The notes: generated from the sequence alone by a model not told the origin. A stretch of 40,268 nt of DNA from Bacteroidales bacterium (GCA_017651645.1 JAGCCO010000006.1:1-40268), one strand, 5' to 3'; numbered from the stretch's first letter, positions 26,243 to 35,173 are shown. Made by a program: numbers and translations.

Positions 26243-26659
26243 TTATTTGTTCTTGTTCTCGCAAAGTTCGGTCAGCACGCCAAAGGTGGACTTGGGATGC
26301 AGGAAGGCGATGCTCAGGCCTTCGGCACCGCCGCGCGGGGCTTGGTCGATGAGACGAATGCCGGCTTCCTTGGCTTCTTCGAGGTGGCCTTCAAGGTCTT
26401 CGACTGCGAAAGCGATGTGGTGCATGCCGCCACGGCCGTTGTTCTTCTCGATGAAAGCAGCGATGGTGCTTTCGGGGCAGGTGGGTTCCAGCAGTTCGAT
26501 TTTGGTCTGGCCGCAGCGCAAGAAAGCGGTCTTCACCTTTTGGTCGGCGACTTCTTCGATGGCATAGCACTTGGTGCCAAGCAGTTTTTCAAAGAAAGGA
26601 ATGGACTCGTCCAAGCTCGTGACGGCGATTCCAATGTGTTCAATGTGAGAGGGTTGCAT
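26243..26659 (-). CDS. mce: Methylmalonyl-CoA epimerase
   Basis: This 138-residue glyoxalase-fold (VOC) protein interconverts (R)- and (S)-methylmalonyl-CoA, delivering the isomer that the decarboxylase uses. Landmarks are HIEHIGIAVTSLDESIPFFEKLLG at the start, IELLEPT with a metal-binding Glu, GGMHHIAFAVEDLEG with metal-binding His, and the HPKSTFGVLTELCE end. It is the first gene of the mmd operon, behind a well-formed promoter. Confidence 0.97.
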   Translation of the reverse strand: MQPSHIEHIGIAVTSLDESIPFFEKLLGTKCYAIEEVADQKVKTAFLRCGQTKIELLEPTCPESTIAAFIEKNNGRGGMHHIAFAVEDLEGHLEEAKEAGIRLIDQAPRGGAEGLSIAFLHPKSTFGVLTELCENKNK

Positions 26660-26710
26660 AATTTATTCGAATAAATGATTGTTAAAAAATACGTATTTTG
26701 ATAATCGGTG

Positions 26711-26743
26711 CAAAGGTATAACAATTATTTGGGGTTTGCAAAA
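26711..26743 (-). promoter_or_regulatory. mmd operon promoter
   Basis: On the minus strand a TTTTG (26739-26743) and TACCTTTG (26711-26718) are 20 bases apart, a good Bacteroidota -33/-7 pair. The mce start is at 26659, leaving a leader of about 45-50 bases. Confidence 0.65.
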
Positions 26744-26753
26744 GGATAACAAT

Positions 26754-26794
26754 AAAAATCTCGGGGACACCTAATTATTTTAGGCATCCCCGAG
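26754..26794 (-). terminator. tnaA intrinsic terminator
   Basis: On the minus strand an 8-base stem CTCGGGGA/TCCCCGAG (26787-26794 with 26760-26767) is extended by a further CCTAA/TTAGG pairing and followed by ATTTTTATT. It lies 22 bases after the tnaA stop and just upstream of the mmd promoter. Confidence 0.85.
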
Positions 26795-26815
26795 AAAGTG
26801 AAAAACTCAGTCTGC

Positions 26816-28192
26816 TTATCCCAGTCTCTTAAACTGACAAGTGAAGTGGCGCATCAGCTCGGCTTCCCAAGTGATTTCAAGACCGCGCTTGATAGTGTCG
26901 CGACGGTCGTACACGTTCTTCAATGCGGCAGCAATCACGTCCATGTGGTTGTTGGTGTACACACGGCGCGGGATGCAAAGGCGCACGAAGTCGTTGCCAC
27001 CAAAACGGTTTTCGCGGGTGACCGGGTCGCGGTCGGCGAGAACGTAACCGATTTCGCAGGCACGGATGCCTGCTTCGAGATAGAGCTCGCAGGTCAGCGT
27101 CTGAGCGGGGAACTCTTCCTTCGGGATGTTGGTCAACACCTTGTCGGCGTCAACGAAGATGGCGTGGCCACCGGCGGGACGCTGGTAAGGAATGCCATAC
27201 TCGTCGAGCTTGGCAGCGAGGTAGTGGACCTGCTTGATGCGGGTCTCGACCATTTCAAACTCAAGGTTCTCTTTCAGACCGACGGCCAGGCAGTCCATGT
27301 CGCGACCGTTCATACCGCCGTAGGTCAGGAAGCCCTCGAAGGGGATGCAGAACATCTTGGCACCTTCGTACCAGTCCTTCTTGTTGGTGGCGATGAAGCC
27401 GCCCATGTTGACGAGACCGTCCTTCTTGGCTGACATCGTCATGCAGTCGGCATAGCTGAACATCTCAAGGGCGATTTCCTTCAGGGTCTTGTTCTCGTAG
27501 CCTTTCTCGCGGGTCTTGATGAAGTAGCAGTTCTCGATGAAACGGGCGCTGTCGATGTTGACCGGCACGCCGTATTTGTGGCAAAGGGCGCAGGTCTCGC
27601 GGATGTTCTGCATGCTCACGGGCTGACCGCCGACGGTGTTATTGGTGACGGTGAGGACCATGAATGGCACATTGCCTTTGTTATCCTGCAGAATTTTCTC
27701 CAGTTTCTCCAGGTCGACATTGCCTTTGAAAGGAACTTCAAGCTGCGTGTCGTATGCCTCCTTGACGGTGACGTCGATGGCGAAGGCTTTACGGCTCTCG
27801 ATGTGACCCTTGGTGGTGTCGAAATGGGCGTTGCCAGGAACGATCATTCCGGGCTTCACCAGATAGCTGAACAGCACATTCTCAGCTGCACGGCCCTGGT
27901 GTGTGGGGATGACATACTCAAAACCGGTAATCTCGGTGATGGTGTCCTTCATGTGGAAGAACGAGCGGGCGCCGCCGTAGCTCTCGTCGCCCATCATCAT
28001 AGCGGCCCACTGGCGGTCGCTCAGGGCACCTGTACCTGAGTCGGTCAACAGGTCAATGTAAACATAGTCGCTCTTCAGCATGAAGACATTCTGGTGGGCT
28101 TCATTGAGCCACTTCTCGCGTTGTTCGCGGGTGGATTTCTTAATGGGTTCAACCATCTTGATTTTCCACGCTTCTGCAAATGGTAATTCCAT
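26816..28192 (-). CDS. tnaA: Tryptophanase (tryptophan indole-lyase)
   Basis: This 458-residue PLP enzyme splits tryptophan into indole, pyruvate and ammonia. Landmarks are YIDLLTDSGTGALSDRQWAAMM (45-66), PTHQGRAAEN (96-105), HFDTTKGH (123-130), NIDSARFIEN (212-221) and MSAKKDG with PLP Lys257, then GGHAIFVDA and RLCIPRRVYTNNHMD. The related tyrosine phenol-lyase is the alternative. FDTTKGH, DSARF and AGIRACEIG resemble E. coli TnaA (FDTTQGH, DSARF, AGIRAVEIG) rather than the phenol-lyase version, so I favour tryptophanase. It has a long leader of about 160 bases containing a 19-codon open frame, and it ends at a strong terminator. Confidence 0.93.
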   Translation of the reverse strand: MELPFAEAWKIKMVEPIKKSTREQREKWLNEAHQNVFMLKSDYVYIDLLTDSGTGALSDRQWAAMMMGDESYGGARSFFHMKDTITEITGFEYVIPTHQGRAAENVLFSYLVKPGMIVPGNAHFDTTKGHIESRKAFAIDVTVKEAYDTQLEVPFKGNVDLEKLEKILQDNKGNVPFMVLTVTNNTVGGQPVSMQNIRETCALCHKYGVPVNIDSARFIENCYFIKTREKGYENKTLKEIALEMFSYADCMTMSAKKDGLVNMGGFIATNKKDWYEGAKMFCIPFEGFLTYGGMNGRDMDCLAVGLKENLEFEMVETRIKQVHYLAAKLDEYGIPYQRPAGGHAIFVDADKVLTNIPKEEFPAQTLTCELYLEAGIRACEIGYVLADRDPVTRENRFGGNDFVRLCIPRRVYTNNHMDVIAAALKNVYDRRDTIKRGLEITWEAELMRHFTCQFKRLG

Positions 28193-28201
28193 GATGTTTA
28201 T

Positions 28202-28237
28202 TGTTTAATTGTTGTATGTTTAATTGTTGAATTGTTG
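28202..28237 (-). repeat. Short imperfect direct repeats ahead of tnaA
   Basis: On the minus strand CAACAATTAAACA occurs twice, with another partial CAACAATT copy just upstream. The stretch has almost no G, so it should be unstructured in the mRNA, just upstream of the tnaA start codon. Confidence 0.6.
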
Positions 28238-28269
28238 TTTTTTGACAGGAAAGTGCATAGAATGCCAAA

Positions 28270-28329
28270 TCAGAAACGGTCACGTTCCTTGACATTCAAG
28301 TATACCATATTACTAAAGATGTGAGGCAT
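28270..28329 (-). CDS. Possible 19-codon leader peptide upstream of tnaA
   Basis: A Met at 28329 opens a frame MPHIFSNMVYLNVKERDRF ending in TGA at 28270-28272. It begins about 25 bases after the start site predicted from the -7 box at 28361-28368 and ends 77 bases before tnaA. tnaA genes of enterobacteria are controlled by the TnaC leader peptide, but this peptide has no Trp or Pro near its end and does not resemble TnaC. It may be a chance frame. Confidence 0.25.
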   Translation of the reverse strand: MPHIFSNMVYLNVKERDRF

Positions 28330-28360
28330 ATCAATAATAAGGTGCTTTCAAAAAACGCTT

Positions 28361-28368
28361 CAAAGATA
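28361..28368 (-). promoter_or_regulatory. -7 box (TATCTTTG) for tnaA
   Basis: The minus strand reads TATCTTTG, and a TTG (28387-28389) lies 18 bases upstream, one base short of the usual spacing. The implied leader is about 160 bases. Confidence 0.55.
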
Positions 28369-28411
28369 CGGATTTTTTGGGTAATGCAAGCGGTTGGGAC
28401 AGGATTTTTCC

Positions 28412-28419
28412 TATTTTTG
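28412..28419 (+). promoter_or_regulatory. -7 box (TATTTTTG) for the T9SS cargo gene
   Basis: TATTTTTG lies 18 bases before the start codon at 28437. A TTG at 28394-28396 is only 15 bases away, so the -33 element is uncertain. Confidence 0.45.
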
Positions 28420-28436
28420 CTCCAAATTTATAACAG

Positions 28437-29525
28437 ATGAAAAAACTCGTCTTCACCCTACTCATTTGTCTCACGACAATATATGCTTTCGCCGACACCG
28501 TTCTCATCGAAGGCTTCGAATACGCCAACCACGACCTTGAAAAGCCTGTCGGCTGGATCAGCGACGATTCATGGCTCTGCGGCTACCTAGAAAAAGACCA
28601 CAACCGCATCCCGCATACAGGCAATTGGTATGCCTTCACCAACAGTGACGAGGCATGGATGTTCATGCCACTCTACCTGATCCCAAGCATGCAATACCGT
28701 TTCAGCATCTGGGCCATCACCGACGGCCAATACACCCTCTCATTTTGTGCAGGTTCAGCCCCTGATTTTGAGTCAATGACGCCATTCCACTCCGAAGCCA
28801 TCCTCAACCACGAATACACGAAAGTCTCCGTCTATGTCGACGAGATTCCCGAAGGCTGTGAATACATCGGCATCTGCGCCCACAAAACACAAGGCGATTG
28901 CTACCTCACCATCGACGATATCGAAATCGACATGGTGGAACAATACGCCTTTGAAGCTCAAGCCATCACGGGCGACACAGCCATGTATCCCGGTACCCAG
29001 GCCATCTTCCATTTCCAAATCCACAACACGGGCTACGACCCCGTCGACGTTACGGTGCACCCGTCCAACGAGTATTTCACTGACTTCAGCTTCTACTCGA
29101 ACGGCACCACGGGCATGACCTTCCCCACCCAGCCCGACGAGACCATCGAAGTGACCGCCCATGCCACCCTGCGTCCTGAGATAGAGCCCGGCACGGTGGC
29201 CTGGTTAGACATCTTGATGACCATCCCCTGTGGCTGCAACACAGCCATGGTCACTTTCTGGGTGACTCCACTCGACCCTACACTTGTAGCAGAAAACCAT
29301 CAGGACATCAGCGTTTTTCCCAACCCTGCCACCGACTTCGTGACCATCGAGGCCGAAGGCCTGCAACAAGTGACGTTGTTCGACATGACAGGCAGGATGC
29401 TCAAGCGCATCCCCGTGCAGGGCAACAGGCAACAACTGGATATGAGAGAACTTACGGCAGGAACCTATTTCATTATGCTCTACACCGAAGATGGTCTGCA
29501 AAAGCAAACTGTAATCAAAAGATAA
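28437..29525 (+). CDS. T9SS-exported protein with a cleaved-adhesin-like jelly-roll domain
   Basis: This 362-residue protein has a signal peptide (1-19). The first domain (about 20-165) runs from LIEGFEYANHD through GWISDDSW to CYLTIDDIEID, the pattern of cleaved-adhesin / choice-of-anchor-J jelly rolls seen in surface proteins of Porphyromonas and relatives. A second beta-sandwich follows (about 170-280). From ISVFPNPATDFVTIEA the last about 75 residues form a type A T9SS sorting domain ending in KQTVIKR. It should be a surface or secreted protein; its ligand is unknown. The C69 peptidase gene follows after 21 bases and may be co-transcribed. Confidence 0.82.
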   Translation: MKKLVFTLLICLTTIYAFADTVLIEGFEYANHDLEKPVGWISDDSWLCGYLEKDHNRIPHTGNWYAFTNSDEAWMFMPLYLIPSMQYRFSIWAITDGQYTLSFCAGSAPDFESMTPFHSEAILNHEYTKVSVYVDEIPEGCEYIGICAHKTQGDCYLTIDDIEIDMVEQYAFEAQAITGDTAMYPGTQAIFHFQIHNTGYDPVDVTVHPSNEYFTDFSFYSNGTTGMTFPTQPDETIEVTAHATLRPEIEPGTVAWLDILMTIPCGCNTAMVTFWVTPLDPTLVAENHQDISVFPNPATDFVTIEAEGLQQVTLFDMTGRMLKRIPVQGNRQQLDMRELTAGTYFIMLYTEDGLQKQTVIKR

Positions 29526-29546
29526 TCAATAAAATAATCATTCATT

Positions 29547-31148
29547 ATGTTTAAACTCAAATCATTACTCTTAACAGTCTTACTGTTTTGGGGCCTCAAC
29601 GTTGTAGCCCAAGACGAAAACGAACGCCTCGTCGGTGCCAACTGCACCAGCATCATGGTGGGTAAAAACGCCTCCGCCGACGGCTCCGTCATCACCTCCC
29701 ACACCTGCGATGGCCGCTACCGCACCTGGATGCGCTGGGAGCCCGCTGCCGACCACGAGAAAGGCGAGATGCACAAGGTCTACAAAGGCACCATGCACAC
29801 CGAAGACCCCTTCGACAACCGCAACGTGGAACTAGTCGGTGAGATTCCGCAGGTGGCGCACACCTACGCTTACCTCAACACAGCCTACCCCTGCCTCAAC
29901 GAAAAACAACTGGCCATCGGCGAGACCACTTTCTCGGGTCCCGACACTTTGGTGAACCACAAAGGTATGTTCATGATTGAAGAACTTGAACGAGTCGCCT
30001 TGATGCGCTGCGACAACGCCCGCGACGCCATCCAACTCATAGGCAAATTAGTGAAGGAATACGGTTACGGTGACGGTGGCGAGTGCATCACCATCGCCGA
30101 CAAGAACGAAGTATGGCAGATGGAAATCCTCGGCGAAGGCCCCGACAAGATCGGCGGCGTGTGGGCGGCCAAGCGCATCCCCGACAACGAGGTGGGCGTC
30201 TCGGCCAATATTGCTCGCATCGGCAAACTGGAGCGCAAGAGCAAGGACTTCTACTGCTCCGACAACTGCGAAGCCGTGGCGAAGAAATACGGCCTCTGGG
30301 ACGGCAAGGACGACTTCGTCTTCTGGAAGGCCTTCCGTGCCTCCTACGGCGGCGGCAAGAACTATAGCGACCGCGAGTTCTTCATCCTCAGCCAACTGGC
30401 ACCCTCTTTGAACCTCAACCGTGACATGCCTGAACTACCCTTCTCGGTGAAACCCGATGAGGATGTCGACGTCCGTAAGGTGATGGAACTCTTCCGCAGC
30501 ACCTATGAAGGCACCGACATGGACATGACCCGCAACGTGAAGATGGTCAGCAAGAAACGCACCGATGACGGTGTGGTCAACGACACCATCATCAGCCCCG
30601 TGGCCAATCCTTGGGTCGGCTCAGCCATGATGAACACCATTAATTATCTGGCTCCCGGCACCATCAACTTCCAACGCACTGTGGCCGTGGCTTGGAGTAG
30701 CTACCACCACATCATCCAATGCCGCAACTGGGTGCCCGACGAGATCGGCGCCATCTGCTGGATGGCTTGTGACAACCCGGGACAAAGCCCGCGCATCCCC
30801 ATCTTCTCAGGCTCCACCACCCTGCCAGAAGGCTTCGACAAGTGCGGTCAGCTGCGCTACCGTGAAGAGGCTTGGATTTGGCACTACCGCAAGGCCAACA
30901 AATTGGCCACTGTGCAATGGGGCCGCACCAAAAAGACCTTGATGGACAATGCTAACCGCTTCGAAGAAAAAGCCTTGAATGAAATCCCCGCCTTAGAGGA
31001 AAGAGCCCAAGCCCTCATCGACAAAGGCCAAAACAAAGACGTAGCCAAACTGCTCAACCAATACACTTCCGACTTCGCCGCTTCCACACGACAAGCCTGG
31101 AAGGAGATGGAGAACACCTTCTGGTATTGGTTTAGCATGGGATTCTAA
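29547..31148 (+). CDS. C69-family dipeptidase
   Basis: This 533-residue protein has a signal peptide (1-22, ending NVVAQ) and the Ntn-hydrolase pattern of peptidase family C69: ANCTSIMVGKNASADGSVITSHTCDGR, with Cys33 as the likely nucleophile exposed by processing. Further family blocks are GECITIADKNEVWQMEILGEGP (about 174-195) and SPVANPWVGSAMM. It probably cleaves dipeptides in the periplasm, which would suit an amino-acid-fermenting lifestyle. It ends at a long bidirectional terminator. Confidence 0.9.
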   Translation: MFKLKSLLLTVLLFWGLNVVAQDENERLVGANCTSIMVGKNASADGSVITSHTCDGRYRTWMRWEPAADHEKGEMHKVYKGTMHTEDPFDNRNVELVGEIPQVAHTYAYLNTAYPCLNEKQLAIGETTFSGPDTLVNHKGMFMIEELERVALMRCDNARDAIQLIGKLVKEYGYGDGGECITIADKNEVWQMEILGEGPDKIGGVWAAKRIPDNEVGVSANIARIGKLERKSKDFYCSDNCEAVAKKYGLWDGKDDFVFWKAFRASYGGGKNYSDREFFILSQLAPSLNLNRDMPELPFSVKPDEDVDVRKVMELFRSTYEGTDMDMTRNVKMVSKKRTDDGVVNDTIISPVANPWVGSAMMNTINYLAPGTINFQRTVAVAWSSYHHIIQCRNWVPDEIGAICWMACDNPGQSPRIPIFSGSTTLPEGFDKCGQLRYREEAWIWHYRKANKLATVQWGRTKKTLMDNANRFEEKALNEIPALEERAQALIDKGQNKDVAKLLNQYTSDFAASTRQAWKEMENTFWYWFSMGF

Positions 31149-31160
31149 ACTGAAGAATGA

Positions 31161-31190
31161 AAAAATGGCGAGCAATTGCTCGCCATTTTT
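31161..31190. terminator. Perfect 30-bp palindromic bidirectional terminator
   Basis: Perfect 15-base arms (AAAAATGGCGAGCAA and its complement) meet at 31175/31176, flanked by A and T runs. It separates the convergent C69 and BACON genes. The BACON stop codon begins at the very next base, 31191. Confidence 0.9.
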
Positions 31191-32846
31191 TTATTGATGT
31201 TGATCCACCGTGATGATGACCTCAGTCCCTGTCGAACCTGTTATTTTGACTCGACCTGTTCGAGGCTGAATGATTGACATGGCATCGACCGTAATGGTGA
31301 ATTCGCCATTGTTGTAGCCGCTGTCAGGTGTGCAATGCAGCCAATCGGCATTAGTAGTCACAACCCACGACTGGTTGGCTGTCACCTGAATGACATATTC
31401 TCCGCCTTCGGGACGTGCCTCTATTTCGGTGGGACTCGCCTCCAAAACACTGACATAACCCTCCTGAACCACGGTCACCGTGCCTAACACTTGTCCGTTA
31501 TGCATGGCATTCACAAAACCTATTCGCTCTCCATTCCCGTTGATGTCGATGATGATGTCGAACGAGGCATCACCTTGTCCAGAGGGATTCAAAATGGTGA
31601 TCCAATCACTAGTCACAAGTTGCCAAGTCGTGTTTGAAGTCAATTCCAAATGCTTCAGACCACCAGTATATGGGGCATACAAGGTGTCAGGCTCAAAATC
31701 AACAAAAAGGGGCACCTCGCCAGCGTCCTGATTGACCACCATCTCTGCGACCAAATCGCCCGACTTGACCATGACATAAGCCGTCCTGGGTTCCAACAGC
31801 GTGTTTGGAGCTGCCGTCAACGTGACGGTGGCATTACCCGAACCCGCCGGCGATGAAACCGTCAGCCATTCATCAGACACGTCAACAATCCAATCCGTGT
31901 CACATCCTATGGTGAAGTCCTGCTCGCCGCCATCCTTGCCAAACTGCAGCGAAAGCGGCATGACCTCCAAAAAGTGTGGGTCGGGCGTAGCATCCTGTCG
32001 GATACCGAGTATGGCCATCATACCACCAGCCGTGGTGAAAAGAACCGTGGTCTGACGCTGGGCGTATTCTGGATTCTCTCCAATCGTCACATTAATTTCG
32101 GTTTGGCCTTCCCCTTCGGTTTGGCTCAACACGACCCAATCCTCTTCGACAGCGGCTGTCCAACTGTCGTCGGTCACCACAGTGACACTCTTGGTCTCAC
32201 CTGTACAGACAAAATCGAGGTTTTTCGGAGTCAGGTCTATCGTCATCACGGGAGTGACCTCCTGAACGACAATGACTCTGGCCGAAGCAGTGTTAAGGCT
32301 TCCGATGAAAACCTCAGCCTCGCGTGATGCGGCCACATCGCCCTCAATCGGGCTGACGGTTAGGGTAAGGGTTGCGTCGTTGGATCCACTCATCATCGAA
32401 CTGCTCACCCACTCGGGCGTAATGACTTCCCATTCGATATTGGAGGACACCTCTACGGTAAACTCACCTCCTTCTTCGTCACAGTAAATGCCTAGCGGTG
32501 AAACATTGACATAATATAGAACCGCTTCCTGTGTCACAGTTATCACGGCCGCGTTGTCTTTGGTGGAGGCTGTGATTTTGGTCGAACGGTTCTCCCCTGT
32601 CATATTGGCCTGGGCGGTAAACGTCAAAGTGGCATCGCCGGTGCCCGACATGGGCGAAACGGTAAGCCATTCCACTGTAGGTTCGATGGTCCACTCGCCG
32701 TTCGACTTCAGCGCGACTTCGACAGAGCCTCCCTCGGCTGCCATCTCTTGCTCCGCATTGGCAAACGAAACTTCAACAGGTTTACGGCAACCTACAACGG
32801 CAGACGCCAAGGTTACAACAAACAATAAGTACTTTAGTGTTTTCAT
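31191..32846 (-). CDS. Lipoprotein made of six BACON domains
   Basis: This 551-residue lipoprotein (lipobox AVVGC, Cys20) consists almost wholly of about six BACON-type immunoglobulin-like repeats of 80-90 residues: about 24-107, 113-196, 203-285, 293-374, 381-462 and 467-549. Each shows a W-x-[IV] strand, an EWL/DW(L/I)(T/H)-type motif, an SGxGDATLT-like turn and a closing [IV]TVxQE/D. BACON domains are tied to glycan or mucin binding in Bacteroidota, usually attached to an enzyme. No catalytic domain is present here. It is monocistronic; the PpiD gene on the same strand ends at a terminator before it. Confidence 0.88.
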   Translation of the reverse strand: MKTLKYLLFVVTLASAVVGCRKPVEVSFANAEQEMAAEGGSVEVALKSNGEWTIEPTVEWLTVSPMSGTGDATLTFTAQANMTGENRSTKITASTKDNAAVITVTQEAVLYYVNVSPLGIYCDEEGGEFTVEVSSNIEWEVITPEWVSSSMMSGSNDATLTLTVSPIEGDVAASREAEVFIGSLNTASARVIVVQEVTPVMTIDLTPKNLDFVCTGETKSVTVVTDDSWTAAVEEDWVVLSQTEGEGQTEINVTIGENPEYAQRQTTVLFTTAGGMMAILGIRQDATPDPHFLEVMPLSLQFGKDGGEQDFTIGCDTDWIVDVSDEWLTVSSPAGSGNATVTLTAAPNTLLEPRTAYVMVKSGDLVAEMVVNQDAGEVPLFVDFEPDTLYAPYTGGLKHLELTSNTTWQLVTSDWITILNPSGQGDASFDIIIDINGNGERIGFVNAMHNGQVLGTVTVVQEGYVSVLEASPTEIEARPEGGEYVIQVTANQSWVVTTNADWLHCTPDSGYNNGEFTITVDAMSIIQPRTGRVKITGSTGTEVIITVDQHQ

Positions 32847-32926
32847 TGAAATGATTTATTTGAAAAAAATGATACAATTCTACATATTGGACAACGTGAA
32901 AACAGTTAGGTTAGTATGCCTGAAGC

Positions 32927-32958
32927 AAAAAAAGTGCGTCGGCTTTTCACCGACGCAC
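32927..32958 (-). terminator. Terminator after the PpiD-type gene
   Basis: Arms GTGCGTCGG (32934-32942) and CCGACGCAC (32950-32958) form a perfect 9-bp stem with a 7-base loop. On the minus strand it is followed by TTTTTTTG. It ends the envelope operon. Confidence 0.88.
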
Positions 32959-33006
32959 CCCAACTCAAATGAAAACAAATTCCAAAACTATACTCAAACG
33001 CTACAA

Positions 33007-35130
33007 TTAGAAGATTTCAGTCCTGTTGTCCTTAATCTTGGCCTGATTCCTAATGGCGTTGTAGACGGCGCCACCGCCCACCTTGTTTGTGAACTGGCTG
33101 GTCTTTTCCCTGACGATGTCAGAATAATTTTCGGTTTCGGCAGGCACCGTGAATTTCACGTTCTTGATGATGAAGGCACTGCTATTGCCAGCAATAGGAC
33201 CAATCTCTTCACCTTCCTTCATGCCGAGGAGTCTACCGACTATATCGGCTTCAACACCGAAGTTGCCCAACACACGCGAGTCGATAGTGATATCAGAGAC
33301 CGTGGTGGATTCGGCACCCAGTTCATTAATCATTCTGTCGATGTCGCTGCCGCAAGCTTTCATCTTCTCAACGGCAATCTCACCCTTCTTCTTGTTAAGG
33401 ATCTGGTATTTGGCCTGGTCGATGATAGCCTCCAAAGGTGCATAACCTTCATGGACCACACCCGTCAGCGCGGCCACGACAAGCATGTTGTCAAGTTCAA
33501 AAATCTTCTCGGAGACATCGCCCTTCTTGGTCTTTTCGTCGAAAGCCCAGCGGACAATCTCGCGCGGGTTGTCGATACCGGCAATCTGATAGGTCGACTT
33601 GTTCATTCTCGGCATGGTACGCTTGGTGAGACCTTGCTCCTCAATAGCCTGGTTGAATTGGTCGTAAGTTCTGTTTTCGGTGACGAACTTGTTGGCCTGA
33701 GCATAGATGTTCTGGTAGGTCTTTGTGCTCGAAGTGATATCGTGCGTCAGATAAGCCAGACGGGCCTTAGGCTGCAACTCAGTCTTACCCGTGACCTTCA
33801 CGACATGGTAACCGAAAGGAGTTTCCACAACGCCGAGGGTGCCCACAGGATTGTTCATGACAAACTCATTGAATTCGGGAACCATCTGTCCGTCGAGGAA
33901 CCAGTCGAGGTCACCACCTTTGTCCTTGGTGGCATCGGTGTTGTACTCGGAGGCCAACTCGGCAAACAACTCGTCGTTGTTCTTGGTGGCCTTGAGTTGA
34001 GCCAGCAGTTCATTGGCTTTAGCTTCGGCTTGTTCCTTGGTAGTGATGGTATCTTGGCTGCCATAAGCGCCCTTGTAACCAATCAGGATGTGGCTGGCCT
34101 TCAAGGAGTCGGGACGGCTCTGCATGTCGACGATGCGGACGAGGTTGAAAGCATTTTCGTTTTCGAAAGGACCATAGACGTAACCCACGCCGTTGCCGTT
34201 GTCGAAGACAGCCTTTTCCACTTGCTCGGGAACGTCTTTACGACCCACCCACGTGCTGTCATAACGCTTGTCGGAATTGGCGTTCACAAAGCTAGCCACA
34301 TTCTCGGTAGCGGTGAAGTCATCCTTCATGTCCTGCACGAACTTGAGGGCTTCCTGACGGTCTTCCAACGAAGGCTGGATCTCGAAAACCACATACTCAA
34401 TGTCGCGTCTCTCGTCCGTCTCATAACGGTACTTATTCTCTTCATAGAAAGCCTTGTTGTCGGCATCCGTGACCACCACGGTCGAATCCGGGATGGTGGT
34501 ATAACGCAAAGCGATGACGTCGGCTGAAGCCTTCATGTTCTTGTTCTCATAGTATTTCTTCGCCAAAGCCGTGGGGAGGAAGTAGGAAGCCTTCACCAGG
34601 TTGTCGAACTTGGTCTCCAAACGATTCTGCTTCAAGGCTTTCTCGAAATCAATCCAGCGGTTGTAATAGTCGGCCGGAAGATCGCCAAGGTTTTGGAGAT
34701 ATTGGGTCACGCGCTGCGGGTCAAAGCCGTTGGCATCGCTGAAGCTCTGCTTGATCCATTCATGCGGGTTCTCGCCCGTCATCTGGTCCATGAGCTCCTC
34801 GGAGGTGATGCCGATACCCGAAGCCTCGTACTCTTTGGTCATGAGGTTGTTCTTGATCATCTCTTCCAGTGTGCTGTTGTAAACACTGTAGGTCTCAGCG
34901 GAAGAGAGGTTGTTGTTGTTCGTGGAAGACTTTCTGTTTTCAAGATTCTTTTCCTTGAGTACTTCATAGTCTCTAATGGAAATCTTGTCGCCATCGACGA
35001 CGGCCACCGACGGGCCCGTGCTTCTTCCCTGACTCTGGAAAAGGTCTTGTAAGACAAACGCTAACAATGCGATACCGATGATTGCAATCAACAATCCGGA
35101 GCGTCTTCTGATTTTTTCAATTGCTGCCAT
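33007..35130 (-). CDS. PpiD/SurA-type peptidylprolyl isomerase, membrane-anchored
   Basis: This 707-residue protein has one N-terminal membrane helix (about 12-30) with the rest in the periplasm. A SurA-N-like helical region (about 40-200) precedes a parvulin (PPIC) domain (about 342-450) with LKASHILIGY, FAELASEYNTDATKDKGGDLDWF and TPFGYHVVKVTG. A second C-terminal region (about 500-690) looks like a degenerate repeat. The architecture matches PpiD, a chaperone for newly exported outer-membrane proteins. It is the last gene of the envelope operon, 145 bases after the CNNM gene, with a possible own -7 box at 35174-35181. Confidence 0.92.
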   Translation of the reverse strand: MAAIEKIRRRSGLLIAIIGIALLAFVLQDLFQSQGRSTGPSVAVVDGDKISIRDYEVLKEKNLENRKSSTNNNNLSSAETYSVYNSTLEEMIKNNLMTKEYEASGIGITSEELMDQMTGENPHEWIKQSFSDANGFDPQRVTQYLQNLGDLPADYYNRWIDFEKALKQNRLETKFDNLVKASYFLPTALAKKYYENKNMKASADVIALRYTTIPDSTVVVTDADNKAFYEENKYRYETDERRDIEYVVFEIQPSLEDRQEALKFVQDMKDDFTATENVASFVNANSDKRYDSTWVGRKDVPEQVEKAVFDNGNGVGYVYGPFENENAFNLVRIVDMQSRPDSLKASHILIGYKGAYGSQDTITTKEQAEAKANELLAQLKATKNNDELFAELASEYNTDATKDKGGDLDWFLDGQMVPEFNEFVMNNPVGTLGVVETPFGYHVVKVTGKTELQPKARLAYLTHDITSSTKTYQNIYAQANKFVTENRTYDQFNQAIEEQGLTKRTMPRMNKSTYQIAGIDNPREIVRWAFDEKTKKGDVSEKIFELDNMLVVAALTGVVHEGYAPLEAIIDQAKYQILNKKKGEIAVEKMKACGSDIDRMINELGAESTTVSDITIDSRVLGNFGVEADIVGRLLGMKEGEEIGPIAGNSSAFIIKNVKFTVPAETENYSDIVREKTSQFTNKVGGGAVYNAIRNQAKIKDNRTEIF

Positions 35131-35173
35131 AATACTATTTTCTATTTGCTTTTAAACTTCAATTTTGAGCGTG

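Larger units (their letters stand above)
28193..28436. other. tnaA leader and divergent intergenic region
   Basis: This 244-base gap separates tnaA from the divergent T9SS cargo gene. It holds a -7 box for each direction, a 19-codon frame on the minus strand (28270-28329), and an A/C-rich (minus strand) repeat region just before tnaA. No strong hairpin terminator is obvious within the leader by eye. Confidence 0.6.

Noticed and set aside
26816..28192. Tyrosine phenol-lyase instead of tryptophanase
   Set aside because: HFDTTKGH, DSARF and AGIRACEIG match tryptophanase more closely than the phenol-lyase pattern, though the two families are close.
28270..28329. The tnaA leader frame as a TnaC homolog
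   Set aside because: It lacks the critical Trp and the terminal Pro of TnaC; it is kept only as a possible unrelated leader peptide.
32554..34527. A 657-codon plus-strand open frame
   Set aside because: It is antisense to the six-BACON and PpiD-type genes and spans the terminator between them. It shows no domain or signal, and the minus-strand proteins are clear.
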